Position numbers and translations under genes: made by a program
Part shown: positions 1 to 8,838 of the stretch, one piece after another
Layout: each line of letters starts with the position of its first letter
Position numbering within the stretch: the first letter of the stretch is position 1
Origin: Rickettsiales bacterium
GTDB lineage: Bacteria; Pseudomonadota; Alphaproteobacteria; Rickettsiales; UBA1997
Assembly (NCBI GenBank): GCA_017999675.1
Contig: JAGNLL010000005.1
Location: forward strand, 1-64,000
Direction of reading: 5' to 3'
DNA: 64,000 nucleotides
Notes under the pieces: model-generated
Seen by the model: the letters and a program-made list of their open reading frames with translations, nothing else
Told to the model about the DNA's origin: nothing
Databases searched by the model: none

Positions 1-71
1 AAAAATTTATGAATTTAGAATTAAGAATGGTCAGTCTAAAAAAACTCTCTTCAAAATTCCCAACTTAAAAT
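1..71. other. AT-rich leader upstream of lspA
   Basis: This short stretch before lspA is AT-rich and holds no open frame I can support. It presumably carries the upstream junction or promoter of the lspA unit, but no convincing -35/-10 pair or ribosome-binding site is visible. Confidence 0.3.
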
Positions 72-578
72 TTGTTAAAAAACGTGAAGACCAAAAAACT
101 ATTTTTACTTGGTATTTCAATTGCTTTGCTCGTGGCTTTTTTTGATTTGCTTAGCAAAAAATTTATCTTCGACATACTAGAAAACATTGCCTTTACAGAC
201 CAAACCAACAATCCCGAAATTAAAGTTTTCGATTTTTTTAGCCTAGTTTACGTGTGGAACCGCGGCGTGAGTTTTGGCATGTTTAATCAGTTAGAAAATA
301 GCCATTTAATTTTGTCGCTAGTGCAGGGCTCAATTGCGGCCGTCTTGATTGGTTGGCTTTATTTAAACGAGAAGCCGCATTTTTCTTACGCGCTTGGTTT
401 TATTATTGGCGGGGCTTTGGGCAATGTTGTTGATCGAATCAAAAATGGCGCTGTGGCAGATTTTTTAGATTTTCATATTGCATCATATCATTGGCCAGCC
501 TTTAATTTGGCGGACTCTTTCGTGTTTATCGGAGTGATGATTTTAATTTTTGATGATCTGTTTTTTAGCAAAAAATGA
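72..578 (+). CDS. lspA: Lipoprotein signal peptidase II (LspA)
   Basis: Membrane aspartyl protease that removes the signal peptide from prolipoproteins after lipidation. The 168-residue protein has the usual four hydrophobic segments. Visible family motifs are VWNRGVSFG near residue 61, GNVVDR with the first catalytic Asp at 121, and FNLADS with the second catalytic Asp at 148. The start taken is TTG at 72; GTG at 84 is an equally possible start, since neither has a clear Shine-Dalgarno. The next gene is a lipoprotein whose ATG overlaps the lspA stop by four bases, so the two are translationally coupled and the neighbour is itself a likely LspA substrate. Confidence 0.95.
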   Translation: MLKNVKTKKLFLLGISIALLVAFFDLLSKKFIFDILENIAFTDQTNNPEIKVFDFFSLVYVWNRGVSFGMFNQLENSHLILSLVQGSIAAVLIGWLYLNEKPHFSYALGFIIGGALGNVVDRIKNGAVADFLDFHIASYHWPAFNLADSFVFIGVMILIFDDLFFSKK

Positions 579-778
579 AAAAGTTTTTTTACCTAGCTTT
601 GGTTCTTTTGGTGGTGTCTTGCGCTTCTAAAAAAAGTGAAGACCCGCTAATTTTGCCGCCAAATTTTGCTGAAATGCCAGATTTAACAAAACCAGAAACT
701 GTCGCAAACCCAACGGCCGAGCAACAAGAAGAAAATGTTGCGCGGTTGAAAGAATTGCTTTTGAAGAGCGACGAATAA
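575..778 (+). CDS. Small lipoprotein, DUF3035/BamF-like
   Basis: A 67-residue protein with a typical lipoprotein signal: hydrophobic stretch, then lipobox VVSC with Cys at residue 16. The mature part contains DPLILPPNFAEMPDL, which resembles the PLxLPPxF motif of DUF3035 proteins. In alphaproteobacteria these are encoded beside lspA and include the BamF subunit of the outer-membrane barrel assembly complex. It is shorter than most members. The overlap with the lspA stop (ATGA) indicates one transcript. The family assignment rests on the motif and the position; the lipoprotein call is firm. Confidence 0.7.
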   Translation: MKKFFYLALVLLVVSCASKKSEDPLILPPNFAEMPDLTKPETVANPTAEQQEENVARLKELLLKSDE

Positions 779-808
779 TTTTTCCCTAAAACAAAAAAAT
801 CTTAAAAA

Positions 809-1177
809 ATGCTAAATCAAATTTTTGTCAGTGACGCCTTTGCTCAAGCCTCAGATGTTGCAGCTGCAGCGCCAGAAACTTCTTACACCAGCTTTATTCC
901 TTTGGTGCTAATTTTTGCGATTTTTTATTTTTTGATTGTGCGCCCGCAAAGCAAAAAAATGAAAGAGCATCAAGAGTTGGTGAATAATTTAAAAACCGGC
1001 AACAAGGTGATTACAAGTGGCGGTATTGTTGGTGTTGTCACTGATGTTCTTGCTAAAGAAAATCAGGTTGAAGTTGAAATTGCCGAAGGTGTGAGAGTTA
1101 AAATTTTGAAAAATTTTGTGAGTGATTTGGTTAATCCAGAGCAGAAGAAAATCGCGGAAGTTAAGAAGAAAAAATAG
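809..1177 (+). CDS. yajC: Preprotein translocase accessory subunit YajC
   Basis: Single-span inner-membrane protein of 122 residues that associates with SecDF and the SecYEG translocon. It has a short periplasmic N-terminus, one membrane helix around residues 28-45 ending in the diagnostic FYFLIVRPQSKKMKEHQ, and a cytoplasmic domain with LKTGNKVITSGGIVGVV. secD lies directly downstream on the same strand, the normal yajC-secD order, but the two are separated by a palindromic element (1190-1290). The start is an ATG after an A run with no Shine-Dalgarno. Confidence 0.93.
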   Translation: MLNQIFVSDAFAQASDVAAAAPETSYTSFIPLVLIFAIFYFLIVRPQSKKMKEHQELVNNLKTGNKVITSGGIVGVVTDVLAKENQVEVEIAEGVRVKILKNFVSDLVNPEQKKIAEVKKKK

Positions 1178-1189
1178 TAGTAAGATTTC

Positions 1190-1290
1190 GTGAATAACCA
1201 CCCCCAACCCCTCCTTGAAAAGGAGGGGCTTTAGTACGATTGCGGTGGTAAGCCCCTCCTTTTCAAGGAGGGGTTGGGGTGGTTATTCAC
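1190..1290. repeat. Palindromic intergenic element, copy E1
   Basis: Two inverted arms of about 41 bases (1190-1232 and 1250-1290) begin at GTGAATAACCACC and run inward to GGAGGGGCTT. A 20-base core reads TTAG, then unrelated bases, then CGGTGGTA. The left arm has one extra C. Each arm also contains its own small palindrome around CCTCCTTGAAAAGGAGG. Three related copies occur in the window (27887-27986, 30181-30273, 56039-56170). All lie between co-directional + genes shortly after a stop codon. The flank GAGTGTGTGAATAACC is on the right here but on the left in copies E2 and E4. Confidence 0.9.
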
Positions 1291-1333
1291 ACACTCGATC
1301 TCAATCTAAATAAACAAAATCCCATCTAAAAAA

Positions 1334-2893
1334 ATGCTAAACTTCTCCAAAACAAAAATAATTTCAATTTCGGCAATCTGTCTTTTGGCCTTGGTTTTTG
1401 CGGCTCCGTCTTTTGTTGCGCACAACCAAAATTCAGTAATTGCCAAAAAATTAGAGAAGTTTTTGCCGGACAATAAAGTGAGCTTAGGCCTTGATTTGCG
1501 CGGCGGCTCGCAATTGATGTTAGAAGTAGATTTTGATTACTACATCAAAGAGCAGATCAATAATTTGAAAGACGAGCTAAAAAATTCTTTCCGCGACGAG
1601 TCTGTGCGCACTATTCCGGTTGCTAGCGACAATAAAATTGTTTTTTCTTTAAGTGACGAAGTCAGCCAAGAAACTGCAAAAAAAATCATTAAAAAATTAA
1701 GCAACAAAATCGAAATCAGTGAAAACTCTGGTTATTTTGAAGTTTATTTTTCTGCTCAAGAGTTGGCTCAAATTAAGCAAAACCTAATCAAGCAATCGAT
1801 TGAAATTGTGCGCCGCAGGGTTGACGAAAGCGGCACTAAAGAGCCAACAATTCAGGCTCAAGGTGAAGACCGCATTTTGTTGCAAGTTCCGGGTGTTGAA
1901 AATTCTTCTGACTTAAAATCTTTACTTGGCAAAACCGCCAAAATGACTTTTCACTTTGTTGACGATTTAACCTACGGCACCACTTCATCTTACAACGCTG
2001 CTGAAACAGAGCGTCTTTTTGACTACACCGGTCGCGCTTACCTAATTAAAAAAGAAATCATTTTAAGTGGCGATTTATTGGTTGACGCCAATGCCACTTA
2101 CCACGAGGGAGAGCCTGCGGTTGGCTTTCGCTTCAACGCTTTGGGTTCAAAAAAATTCGCTCAAATTACGCAAGAAAATATCGGCAAAATTTTTGCCATT
2201 GTGCTTGACGGAAAAGTTGTGACCGCACCTAGAATTAACAGCGTAATCACCCAAGGTTCTGGCGTTATTTCGGGAAGCTTCACAACTAAAGAAGCAAATG
2301 AAGTTGCACTTTTGCTTAGAGCTGGTGCGCTTCCAGCCCCTTTGAAAGTAATTGAAGAAAGAACTGTTGGGCCATCTTTAGGTTTAGACTCAATTAAAAG
2401 TGGAAGCATTGCAGCCCTTGCCGGCCTTGCCTTTGTCGCCATTTTTATGATTTTGTTTTACGGCTTTTTTGGTTTTATTGCCAACGTTGCGTTGGTTGTA
2501 AACATTGCAATAATCTTAGCAGTTTTGTCGCTAATTGGCGCAACATTAACTTTGCCCGGCATTGCTGGTATCGTGCTTACAATGGGTATGGCGGTTGATG
2601 CTAACGTGTTAATTTTTGAGAGAATCAAAGAGGAATTACGTGAGAAAAAAAATGTTCTAGCCTCTGTTGAGCAAGGTTTTTCTCAAGCTTTTAGAACCAT
2701 TACTGACTCTAACATTACCGCGTTGATTGTGGCATTTTTCCTCTACGCTTTTGGTAACGGCCCTGTTAAAGGTTTTGCTGTCACTCTTTCAATTGGCATC
2801 ATTGCCTCAATGTTTTCGGCCATTGTTTTAACCAGAATGTTGATTGCAATTTGGCTTAAAAAACGTCGTCCAAAAAAGTTGAATTTGATCTAA
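1334..2893 (+). CDS. secD: Protein translocase subunit SecD
   Basis: Inner-membrane translocase subunit that uses the proton motive force to complete protein export with SecF. In 519 residues there is an N-terminal membrane helix (about 9-25), the family motif LGLDLRGGSQLMLEVD (51-66), a large periplasmic region with RRVDESGTKEPTIQAQG and LLQVPGV, and five C-terminal helices. The C-terminal part includes the conserved GMAVDANVLIFERIKEE. secF, which normally follows, is absent: the next gene is lptD, whose ATG overlaps the secD stop by one base (TAATG). SecF must be encoded elsewhere. Confidence 0.96.
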   Translation: MLNFSKTKIISISAICLLALVFAAPSFVAHNQNSVIAKKLEKFLPDNKVSLGLDLRGGSQLMLEVDFDYYIKEQINNLKDELKNSFRDESVRTIPVASDNKIVFSLSDEVSQETAKKIIKKLSNKIEISENSGYFEVYFSAQELAQIKQNLIKQSIEIVRRRVDESGTKEPTIQAQGEDRILLQVPGVENSSDLKSLLGKTAKMTFHFVDDLTYGTTSSYNAAETERLFDYTGRAYLIKKEIILSGDLLVDANATYHEGEPAVGFRFNALGSKKFAQITQENIGKIFAIVLDGKVVTAPRINSVITQGSGVISGSFTTKEANEVALLLRAGALPAPLKVIEERTVGPSLGLDSIKSGSIAALAGLAFVAIFMILFYGFFGFIANVALVVNIAIILAVLSLIGATLTLPGIAGIVLTMGMAVDANVLIFERIKEELREKKNVLASVEQGFSQAFRTITDSNITALIVAFFLYAFGNGPVKGFAVTLSIGIIASMFSAIVLTRMLIAIWLKKRRPKKLNLI

Positions 2894-5079
2894 TGAATTC
2901 ACGCCGCAAAGCCACATTTTTACTTCAGTTGCTTGCGGCTTTTTTTGTTGCCGAAAATTCTTTGGCGCTGCCAAATTTTAAAAAAAATCAAAAAGAAACT
3001 CTTCCCGCAATTTTAAAAGCTGACGAAGTTGACGGTGATCAAGCCACCAACACCCTCAACGCCACAGGCAATGTTGAAGTTTCAAAAGGTCCAAGCGTAA
3101 TTTACGCCGACAAAATGATTTACGAAAAAAATGGCGGCATTATTCGCGCCATTGGCAATGTAAAAATTAGAGATCTCGAAATTGGCAATGTGCGCGCCAC
3201 TAAAGCCGAGGTAAAAGATGATTTTGCCAGCGGAAAATTTTTTGAGAGCCAAATTATTTTTACCGACGGCTCTTATTTAACCTCGCCCGAAATTAACCGC
3301 AAAAACGCGATAACCACGGTTTTAGACCACCCAATTTTTTCAATTTGCCCAAATCCCGAAATCAGCGCCGACAATTCGCAGGCCGGCAAAAAGCGCGACA
3401 TGATTTCAATTTCGTCAAAGCAAACCACGATTGATCGCCAAGATGACGTAATGAGAAGTAAGGGTGGAATAATGCGCTTTTACAATGTGCCGTTTTTTTA
3501 CACGCCTTACTTAAGTGTGGCTTTGCCGTCGAAAAAAAAGAAGTCGGGGTTTTTGCATCCAAGCTACGCCAAAAGCACCAACCTTGGTTTGGGTGTGAGA
3601 TTGCCTTACTATTTTTACATTGCACCCAACGTCGACCTAACCGTCACACCACTGATTGGAGTTAGTAACGGTCAGATTTTGGTGAATAATGAATTTCGCC
3701 ACAAGGCCTCTTACGGTGAATATAAAATCAACGCCGAAATCGCTAACAACGAAATTAAAAATACCAATAATACTACGGTGACAAACAGAACTGACGACCC
3801 CTACCGCTGGAATTTAAAAGGTGACGGCAAATTTGATTTTACTAAAAATGTTGGCCTCGATTTTAAGTCAGATCTTGTCAGTGACCGCGATTATTTGCGT
3901 GATTACGACTTCAGTTTTTTGAACTACACCGTGTCAAAAGTTAATTTTGACTACATTAACAAACGCAGCTACCACGCGGTTAAATTGATTAAAATTCAAG
4001 AGTTAGAAAACTCGGCATTTCAAAAATCAGAACCTTTAATTTTGCCGCAAATCGATTCTTACATCGAAAGCAAGCCGCGTTTTTTTAAAGAAAAATTTGC
4101 TCTAACCAGCAACACAACAATGATCACCCGTCACGACGGCCTGCAATATCGCCGCGCCACTCTAACACCCGAAGTTGATGTGCCGTTTAATTTGAGCGGC
4201 AATTTATTTAACTTTAACGGTAAAATCCAAAATGATTTTTACTGGTTGAAAGAGGCGTCAGGCCCCGCCACAACTGCTTCAAATAACCAATATCAAACAA
4301 TCGAAACCAACACCAAGCCAGAGTTTTCATTTAGCTGGAAACTGCCATTAATTAGAAAAACCCAAACCAATACTTTGTTGGTTGAGCCAATGCTTAACGT
4401 GGTTGCAAGCTCTTACCGCAAAAATTTTAATGCCTTGCCAAACGAAGACAGCAACAGTTCAGAGCTTAGTGTAAGTAACTTATTTGTGGCAGATCGTATT
4501 GCCGGTTTTGACCGCAACGAGTCGGGCAAGCGTTTAAATTATGGCGTTAAAACTTCGTTTTTTCACAAAACTCACGGGCAATTTGCTTTAACAATTGGGC
4601 AGGGCTACAAAAAATCTGAAAACGCGCAAGACGCTGTAATTAAGGGCTTTGGCACTAACAGCAAATCAAACTTTGTTGGTCAGGCGCTTTACAAAGCTAA
4701 AAAATATTTTTCGATTAACTATTTGTTTCAGTTAAACGAATCAAATTATCAAAACGAGGTTAACCAAGTTTCTTCAATTCTTACTTTCGAAAAATTTTCA
4801 CTTACCGCCGACTATCTTTTAATTGCAACCAGCCCACAAAATTTGCAAAAAATTGAACAAATGACTCTTTCTTCAAAGGTGAAATTATCAAATAAGTGGA
4901 GCTTGGCACTGGCTAGCAACCAAGACATTCAGCTTGGTCGTGAGCTTTCGCGCTCGGTTTCAATTTTGCGCGATGGCTGCTGCACAACGTTTGGTTTTTC
5001 TGTTGTAGAAACAAATCCAAGTGCGTTAACCAAGCCGCAAAAAAGTTTTAACCTTAGCTTATTGTTTAAAAATCTTTAA
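2893..5079 (+). CDS. lptD: LPS-assembly outer-membrane protein LptD
   Basis: Outer-membrane barrel that inserts lipopolysaccharide into the outer leaflet with LptE. The 728-residue precursor has a signal peptide ending near NSLA, an N-terminal OstA-like beta-jellyroll (about residues 35-130, with repeated ATGNVEVSKG and AIGNVKI strands) and a long barrel domain. Cysteines near the jellyroll-barrel junction (SICPNPEIS) and a CC pair at about 696-697 (DGCCTTFGF) match the disulfides that activate LptD. The start overlaps the secD stop. Its presence implies that the organism makes LPS, unlike some intracellular relatives. Confidence 0.94.
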   Translation: MNSRRKATFLLQLLAAFFVAENSLALPNFKKNQKETLPAILKADEVDGDQATNTLNATGNVEVSKGPSVIYADKMIYEKNGGIIRAIGNVKIRDLEIGNVRATKAEVKDDFASGKFFESQIIFTDGSYLTSPEINRKNAITTVLDHPIFSICPNPEISADNSQAGKKRDMISISSKQTTIDRQDDVMRSKGGIMRFYNVPFFYTPYLSVALPSKKKKSGFLHPSYAKSTNLGLGVRLPYYFYIAPNVDLTVTPLIGVSNGQILVNNEFRHKASYGEYKINAEIANNEIKNTNNTTVTNRTDDPYRWNLKGDGKFDFTKNVGLDFKSDLVSDRDYLRDYDFSFLNYTVSKVNFDYINKRSYHAVKLIKIQELENSAFQKSEPLILPQIDSYIESKPRFFKEKFALTSNTTMITRHDGLQYRRATLTPEVDVPFNLSGNLFNFNGKIQNDFYWLKEASGPATTASNNQYQTIETNTKPEFSFSWKLPLIRKTQTNTLLVEPMLNVVASSYRKNFNALPNEDSNSSELSVSNLFVADRIAGFDRNESGKRLNYGVKTSFFHKTHGQFALTIGQGYKKSENAQDAVIKGFGTNSKSNFVGQALYKAKKYFSINYLFQLNESNYQNEVNQVSSILTFEKFSLTADYLLIATSPQNLQKIEQMTLSSKVKLSNKWSLALASNQDIQLGRELSRSVSILRDGCCTTFGFSVVETNPSALTKPQKSFNLSLLFKNL

Positions 5080-5127
5080 GCGGCTAAAAAATTTACCCCA
5101 ACTTCAACTTTAATAAATCGAGGCAAC

Positions 5128-5445
5128 ATGACCAAAGAAACAACCGACAATAATTTTCAAAAAGACGTTTTAGATTCAAACATTCCAGTGCTGGTAGATT
5201 TTTGGGCTCCATGGTGCGGGCCTTGTCGCCAATTGGCTCCAACCATTGATGAACTTGCCAAAGAATTGGCTGGAAAAGTTGAAGTTGTAAAATGCAACGT
5301 TGATGAAAATCCTGAAATTCCTTCAAAATTTATGGTGCGCGGCATTCCAACTTTAATGATTTTTAAAGGCGGAAAAGTTGTGGATACAAAAGTTGGCTCT
5401 TTGCCAAAATCGGCACTAATTGAATGGGTTAAAAGCAACTCTTAA
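5128..5445 (+). CDS. trxA: Thioredoxin
   Basis: Cytosolic disulfide reductase of 105 residues, full length for the family. The active site WCGPC places the redox cysteines at 30 and 33, followed by the cis-proline loop GIPTLMIF. The sequence upstream of the ATG reads CGAGGCAAC, one of the few recognisable Shine-Dalgarno-like sites in the window. It lies 48 bases after lptD, and the next gene starts at the base after its stop, so trxA and the glutamine-synthetase-like gene are probably co-transcribed. Confidence 0.96.
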   Translation: MTKETTDNNFQKDVLDSNIPVLVDFWAPWCGPCRQLAPTIDELAKELAGKVEVVKCNVDENPEIPSKFMVRGIPTLMIFKGGKVVDTKVGSLPKSALIEWVKSNS

Positions 5446-6342
5446 ATGCTAGAGTCGCTTTACTCAAACAAGCGTGAAATTCTAAAAAAAGCGCAAGATT
5501 ATTTTTTAAACTCCAGCTCGTTAATCCTAAAAATTGGATGCGAGCTGGAGTTTTTTTTGTTAGAAAAAAACGGGCAAGCGCTTGAAAATCAAGAGTTGTT
5601 GGCAGATTTGATTTGTGAGTTGAAAGAAAATTTAACTAAAAATTTTTCGCTAATTTACCAACTAGAAAAAGAACAAGGCCTTTCGCAAATAGAAATCAAA
5701 ACCTCATTCACACCAGATTTATCAAGGCTTTGCGAAGAACTTGAAGCAGCCAAAAATTTTGTAAAAAACTTTGCCGAAGAAAAAAATCTGGTCGCTTCTT
5801 TTGCCTCACAACCTTTTACAAATGATTGCGGCAGCGCTTTGCAATTTAACATTTCGCTGCACGAGGGCGAAAAAAATATTTTTGAATCTGACGAAAAAAT
5901 TTTAAAAAAAGTTGCCACCTCTCTGCTTAACAAAACCAACGAAATGCTAATTTTTTTAGCGCCAAAAGCTGAAGATTACGCCAGATTTTCTTTTGAAACT
6001 AATCGTAATTTATTTAAGCAGGGCAAGTTCACAGCGCCCGTAAACTTAAGCTTTGGCGCCGATAATCGCACTTGTGCAATTCGTATTCCGCAAAGCAAAA
6101 TTGGCAAAAGGTTAGAATACAGAATTGCGGCGGCCGACGCTGATTTATTTTTGTCGATTGCGGCGATTATTTTGGCTGTTTTGGCTGGGATTGGTGAAGA
6201 GGCGGAGAATTTTGAGCAAATTCATGGCAACGCGTTTGACGAGCAATATTGCTTAAAAAGTTTTTGCAAAAATTTGGACGAGGCGAGGGTGGTTTTTTTG
6301 AGAGAGGGGAATTTTTTAAGTAGTATTTTCGTAAGGTTATAG
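5446..6342 (+). CDS. Truncated glutamine-synthetase-like protein
   Basis: A 298-residue protein matching only the catalytic domain of glutamine synthetase or gamma-glutamylamide synthetase families. Recognisable blocks in order: CELEFFL; DCGSALQFNISL, aligning with the GSGMHxHxSL block; APVNLSFGADNRTCAIRIP, aligning with the PxNRSWGxDNRxxAIRxP block; and RLEYRIAAADADLFLSIAAI. The N-terminal beta-grasp domain is absent and the protein is about 150 residues short. The first His of the HxH block is replaced by Gln. It may be a divergent amide ligase or a non-catalytic relative. It begins directly after the trxA stop. Confidence 0.75.
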   Translation: MLESLYSNKREILKKAQDYFLNSSSLILKIGCELEFFLLEKNGQALENQELLADLICELKENLTKNFSLIYQLEKEQGLSQIEIKTSFTPDLSRLCEELEAAKNFVKNFAEEKNLVASFASQPFTNDCGSALQFNISLHEGEKNIFESDEKILKKVATSLLNKTNEMLIFLAPKAEDYARFSFETNRNLFKQGKFTAPVNLSFGADNRTCAIRIPQSKIGKRLEYRIAAADADLFLSIAAIILAVLAGIGEEAENFEQIHGNAFDEQYCLKSFCKNLDEARVVFLREGNFLSSIFVRL

Positions 6343-6432
6343 GTCCCCGAGCAAAGCGAAGCGTCGTCGAGGGGCCCGAAGCGAGATCTGTCTTCGGGCC
6401 CCTCGACGACGCTTCGCTTTGCTCGGGGACCT
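6341..6432. repeat. 40-bp perfect inverted repeat with 12-nt loop
   Basis: Arms 6341-6380 and 6393-6432 are perfectly complementary over 40 bases, starting AGGTCCCCGAGCAAAGCGAA, with loop GCGAGATCTGTC. The left arm begins inside the stop codon of the upstream + gene, and the right arm ends 12 bases before the 3' end of mltA on the - strand. It therefore sits exactly between convergent genes. It is much longer than a standard intrinsic terminator and lacks a T tract. It could end transcription in both directions or be a miniature mobile element. Confidence 0.9.
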
Positions 6433-6444
6433 ACTTAGTAAGAA

Positions 6445-7563
6445 CTACTTCCCTCTCATTTTATCCACCACGTTAATTGGCAGTAAAACGTAATACTCGC
6501 CGCTTGAGGCCATGTAGTAAGCCTTCTCTTCTTGCTCCTTTCCGTAGCCAAAAAAGATGTCGCCGCGCACGGCGCCCTTAATTGCCGAGCCGGTGTCCTG
6601 AGAGACAAACAAGTGGTCGTAATCTTCTTTTGAGCCGTCTTTTTTCTTCAATTTTGTTTCAAGCCAAATCGGAAATCCGTAAGGCATAATTTCGCTGTCA
6701 ACAGCGAGAGAGCGCTCTGGCGTTAGTGGCACGCCTTGTGCACCAACAATGTATTCGCCGTCAGAAATTCTAAAAAAAGTGTAGGCGGGGTTTTGATTCA
6801 TTACTTCGTCAGCTTTATCTGGATTATTTTTTAACCACTCTTTGGCGGTTGCAGCGTTGATATTGTTGCGTTCAAGGTAGCCTTTGTCGGCCATGTAATT
6901 TGCCACGGCGTTAAATTTTTGATTGTTGCGCGCCGCAAAAGCCACGCGAACTTCAGAGCCATTTGGCAATTCAACGCGGCCCGATCCTTGAATGTGCATG
7001 AAAAAAAGATCAACTTTGTCGTCAACGTAGAGTAGCTCTAAGCCCTTGCTCTCCAAGGCTCCAGCTTCAATTTCACTGCGAGTTAAATAAGGCTCCCCGT
7101 TTAAATCTTTTGGCTTGGCGTAGATTGGGTATTTAAATTTTTCGGTTTTGAATTTGCTGCCTTTAAGTGACGCTTCGTAATAGCCTGTGAACAGGCCCTT
7201 GCTGTCGCCGTAGCCTTTTTGAACTAAAAATGGTTTGAACCAATTTTCAAAAAAATTCTGCGTTTGTTTGTCGCTCATTGTTTTTACAACTTGGGCAATG
7301 TCGCAAACGTCGCGAAAATCTCCGGCGGTAATGTCGCCAATTTGACCGCCAATGACGCGGTTTTGCGCCATTTTAGAAAATTTATTGCAAGACTGAATAA
7401 ATGCCTGAAGTGCTTTTTTGTGATCGTCGGCTTGCCAATTTTCTAGCGCCGCGAAATCAACTTGTTTTAATTTTAAATCGCCTTTGCCCTTAATTGTAAT
7501 TTTTTGGTAGAAGAGACAGCTGCACAGGAGTAAGAGCGGCAGAATAATTAAAACTTTACGCAT
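6445..7563 (-). CDS. mltA: Membrane-bound lytic murein transglycosylase A
   Basis: Outer-membrane lipoprotein that cleaves peptidoglycan glycan strands to 1,6-anhydro products. In 372 residues there is a lipobox LCSC with Cys 16, the MltA domain (FTGYYEASLKGS; FFMHIQGSGRVELPNGSEVRVAFA) and the C-terminal 3D domain. The last carries MPYGFPIWLET and VSQDTGSAIKGAVRGDIFFGYG, with the catalytic Asp expected in the QDTGSAIKGAVRGD block. It is transcribed towards the 6341-6432 hairpin and away from ychF, with 97 bases between the two starts. The window also encodes the soluble transglycosylase slt. Confidence 0.94.
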   Translation of the reverse strand: MRKVLIILPLLLLCSCLFYQKITIKGKGDLKLKQVDFAALENWQADDHKKALQAFIQSCNKFSKMAQNRVIGGQIGDITAGDFRDVCDIAQVVKTMSDKQTQNFFENWFKPFLVQKGYGDSKGLFTGYYEASLKGSKFKTEKFKYPIYAKPKDLNGEPYLTRSEIEAGALESKGLELLYVDDKVDLFFMHIQGSGRVELPNGSEVRVAFAARNNQKFNAVANYMADKGYLERNNINAATAKEWLKNNPDKADEVMNQNPAYTFFRISDGEYIVGAQGVPLTPERSLAVDSEIMPYGFPIWLETKLKKKDGSKEDYDHLFVSQDTGSAIKGAVRGDIFFGYGKEQEEKAYYMASSGEYYVLLPINVVDKMRGK

Positions 7564-7660
7564 AAAAAAATTAAAAATTAGGAATGATAGTTTAAGAATT
7601 AGTGTTCGATCAAAGATCTCAATTAAAAAATCCCCCCAATCCCAAATAAGTTTTAAAAAA

Positions 7661-8758
7661 ATGTCTCTTCAATGCGGAATCGTCGGCTTGCCGAATGTTG
7701 GAAAATCAACTTTATTCAATGCACTAACTCAAACCGCTGCTGCACAGGCTGCAAACTACCCTTTCTGCACCATTGAGCCAAACATTGGCAAAGTGAATGT
7801 GCCTGATTCTCGTCTAGAAAATTTAACAAAAGTTGCAGGCTCGGCGCTAATTATTCCGGCGCAAATTGAGTTTGTTGACATTGCCGGCCTTGTTCGCGGA
7901 GCCAGCACAGGTGAGGGTTTGGGCAATAAATTTCTTTCGCACATTCGCGAAGTTGACGCAATTATTAACGTGGTGCGTTGCTTTGAAGACGAAAATATTA
8001 CTCACGTTGAAGGCGCGGTTGATCCACTGCGCGACATTGATTTGATTCAGCTCGAGCTAATCATCGCCGACATGGAAAGCTTAGAAAAAAGATTACCGGC
8101 ACTAGAAAAAAAAGCCCGTCTCGACAAAGAAGCTGCAGTTCAAGCGGAAGTAGCAAAAAGAGTTTTAGAAGTTTTAAAAGACGGCAAAGCAGCGCGTCTA
8201 GTTCAAATAAAATCAGCAGAAGAAGAAAAAATTGTAAAAGAGTTGCAACTAATCACCTCAAAGCCTCAGCTCTTCGTCTGCAACTTGAAAGAGCACGAAT
8301 TGAAAGGAAATAAATACAGCGAATTAGTTGAAAAATTTGGCCAAGAAAATTCTTACCAAGTGCTAAAAATTTGCGCGCAAGTTGAAGCCGAAATTGCTGG
8401 GCTTGAAAGCGAAGAAGAGAAAAAAGAATTTTTAGAATCAGTTGGCCTTGAAGAAACCGGCCTGGCGCAAATTATTAAAGGCGCCTACAAGCTTTTAAAT
8501 TTAATTACATTTTTCACCGTTGGCCCAAAAGAGTGCCACGCTTGGACGCTTAAAAAAGATTCAAGCGCACCAAAAGCCGCCGGCGTAATTCACACCGATT
8601 TTGAAAAAGGTTTCATTCGTGCCGAAACAATTTCTTACAACGACTACGTCACATTAGGTGGCGAAGAAGGTGCAAAAGCTGCCGGAAAATTACGCCTAGA
8701 AGGCAAAGATTACGTCACCCAAGACGGCGACGTTTTTCACTTCAGATTTAACGTCTAA
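7661..8758 (+). CDS. ychF: Ribosome-associated GTPase/ATPase YchF
   Basis: Obg-family P-loop NTPase of 365 residues, the usual YchF length. It shows the P-loop GLPNVGKST (about 9-17), the switch II region DIAGLVRGASTGEGLGNKFLSHIR, the NLKE element in place of NKxD that gives YchF its preference for ATP, and a C-terminal TGS domain (ITFFTVGPKECHAWT to the end). The ATG follows an A run. A 26-base palindrome begins two bases after the stop and probably marks the end of the transcript. Confidence 0.96.
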   Translation: MSLQCGIVGLPNVGKSTLFNALTQTAAAQAANYPFCTIEPNIGKVNVPDSRLENLTKVAGSALIIPAQIEFVDIAGLVRGASTGEGLGNKFLSHIREVDAIINVVRCFEDENITHVEGAVDPLRDIDLIQLELIIADMESLEKRLPALEKKARLDKEAAVQAEVAKRVLEVLKDGKAARLVQIKSAEEEKIVKELQLITSKPQLFVCNLKEHELKGNKYSELVEKFGQENSYQVLKICAQVEAEIAGLESEEEKKEFLESVGLEETGLAQIIKGAYKLLNLITFFTVGPKECHAWTLKKDSSAPKAAGVIHTDFEKGFIRAETISYNDYVTLGGEEGAKAAGKLRLEGKDYVTQDGDVFHFRFNV

Positions 8759-8760
8759 AT

Positions 8761-8786
8761 GAATTTCCACTCGCGAGTGGAAATTC
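8761..8786. repeat. 26-bp perfect palindrome, ychF 3' end
   Basis: A loopless self-complementary 26-mer with half-site GAATTTCCACTCG. The identical sequence occurs at 19589-19614 inside the cstA gene, and two others of the same length and layout occur at 39639-39664 and 58262-58287. It starts two bases after the ychF stop. No T tract follows, so termination, if any, may not be classical. Confidence 0.9.
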
Positions 8787-8838
8787 AGACGATTGGCCTT
8801 TAAGCCTTTGTTTGTAAGGGTTTAGGGGCTAGTCGTCT
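8787..8838. repeat. Imperfect hairpin after the ychF palindrome
   Basis: Directly after the palindrome, AGACGA is mirrored by TCGTCT about 40 bases on, with partly complementary GGCCTTTAAGCC and GGGGCT inside. The rest of the 237-base gap to the next gene (to 8995) is A/T-rich, with no open frame or promoter I can support. Confidence 0.45.
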
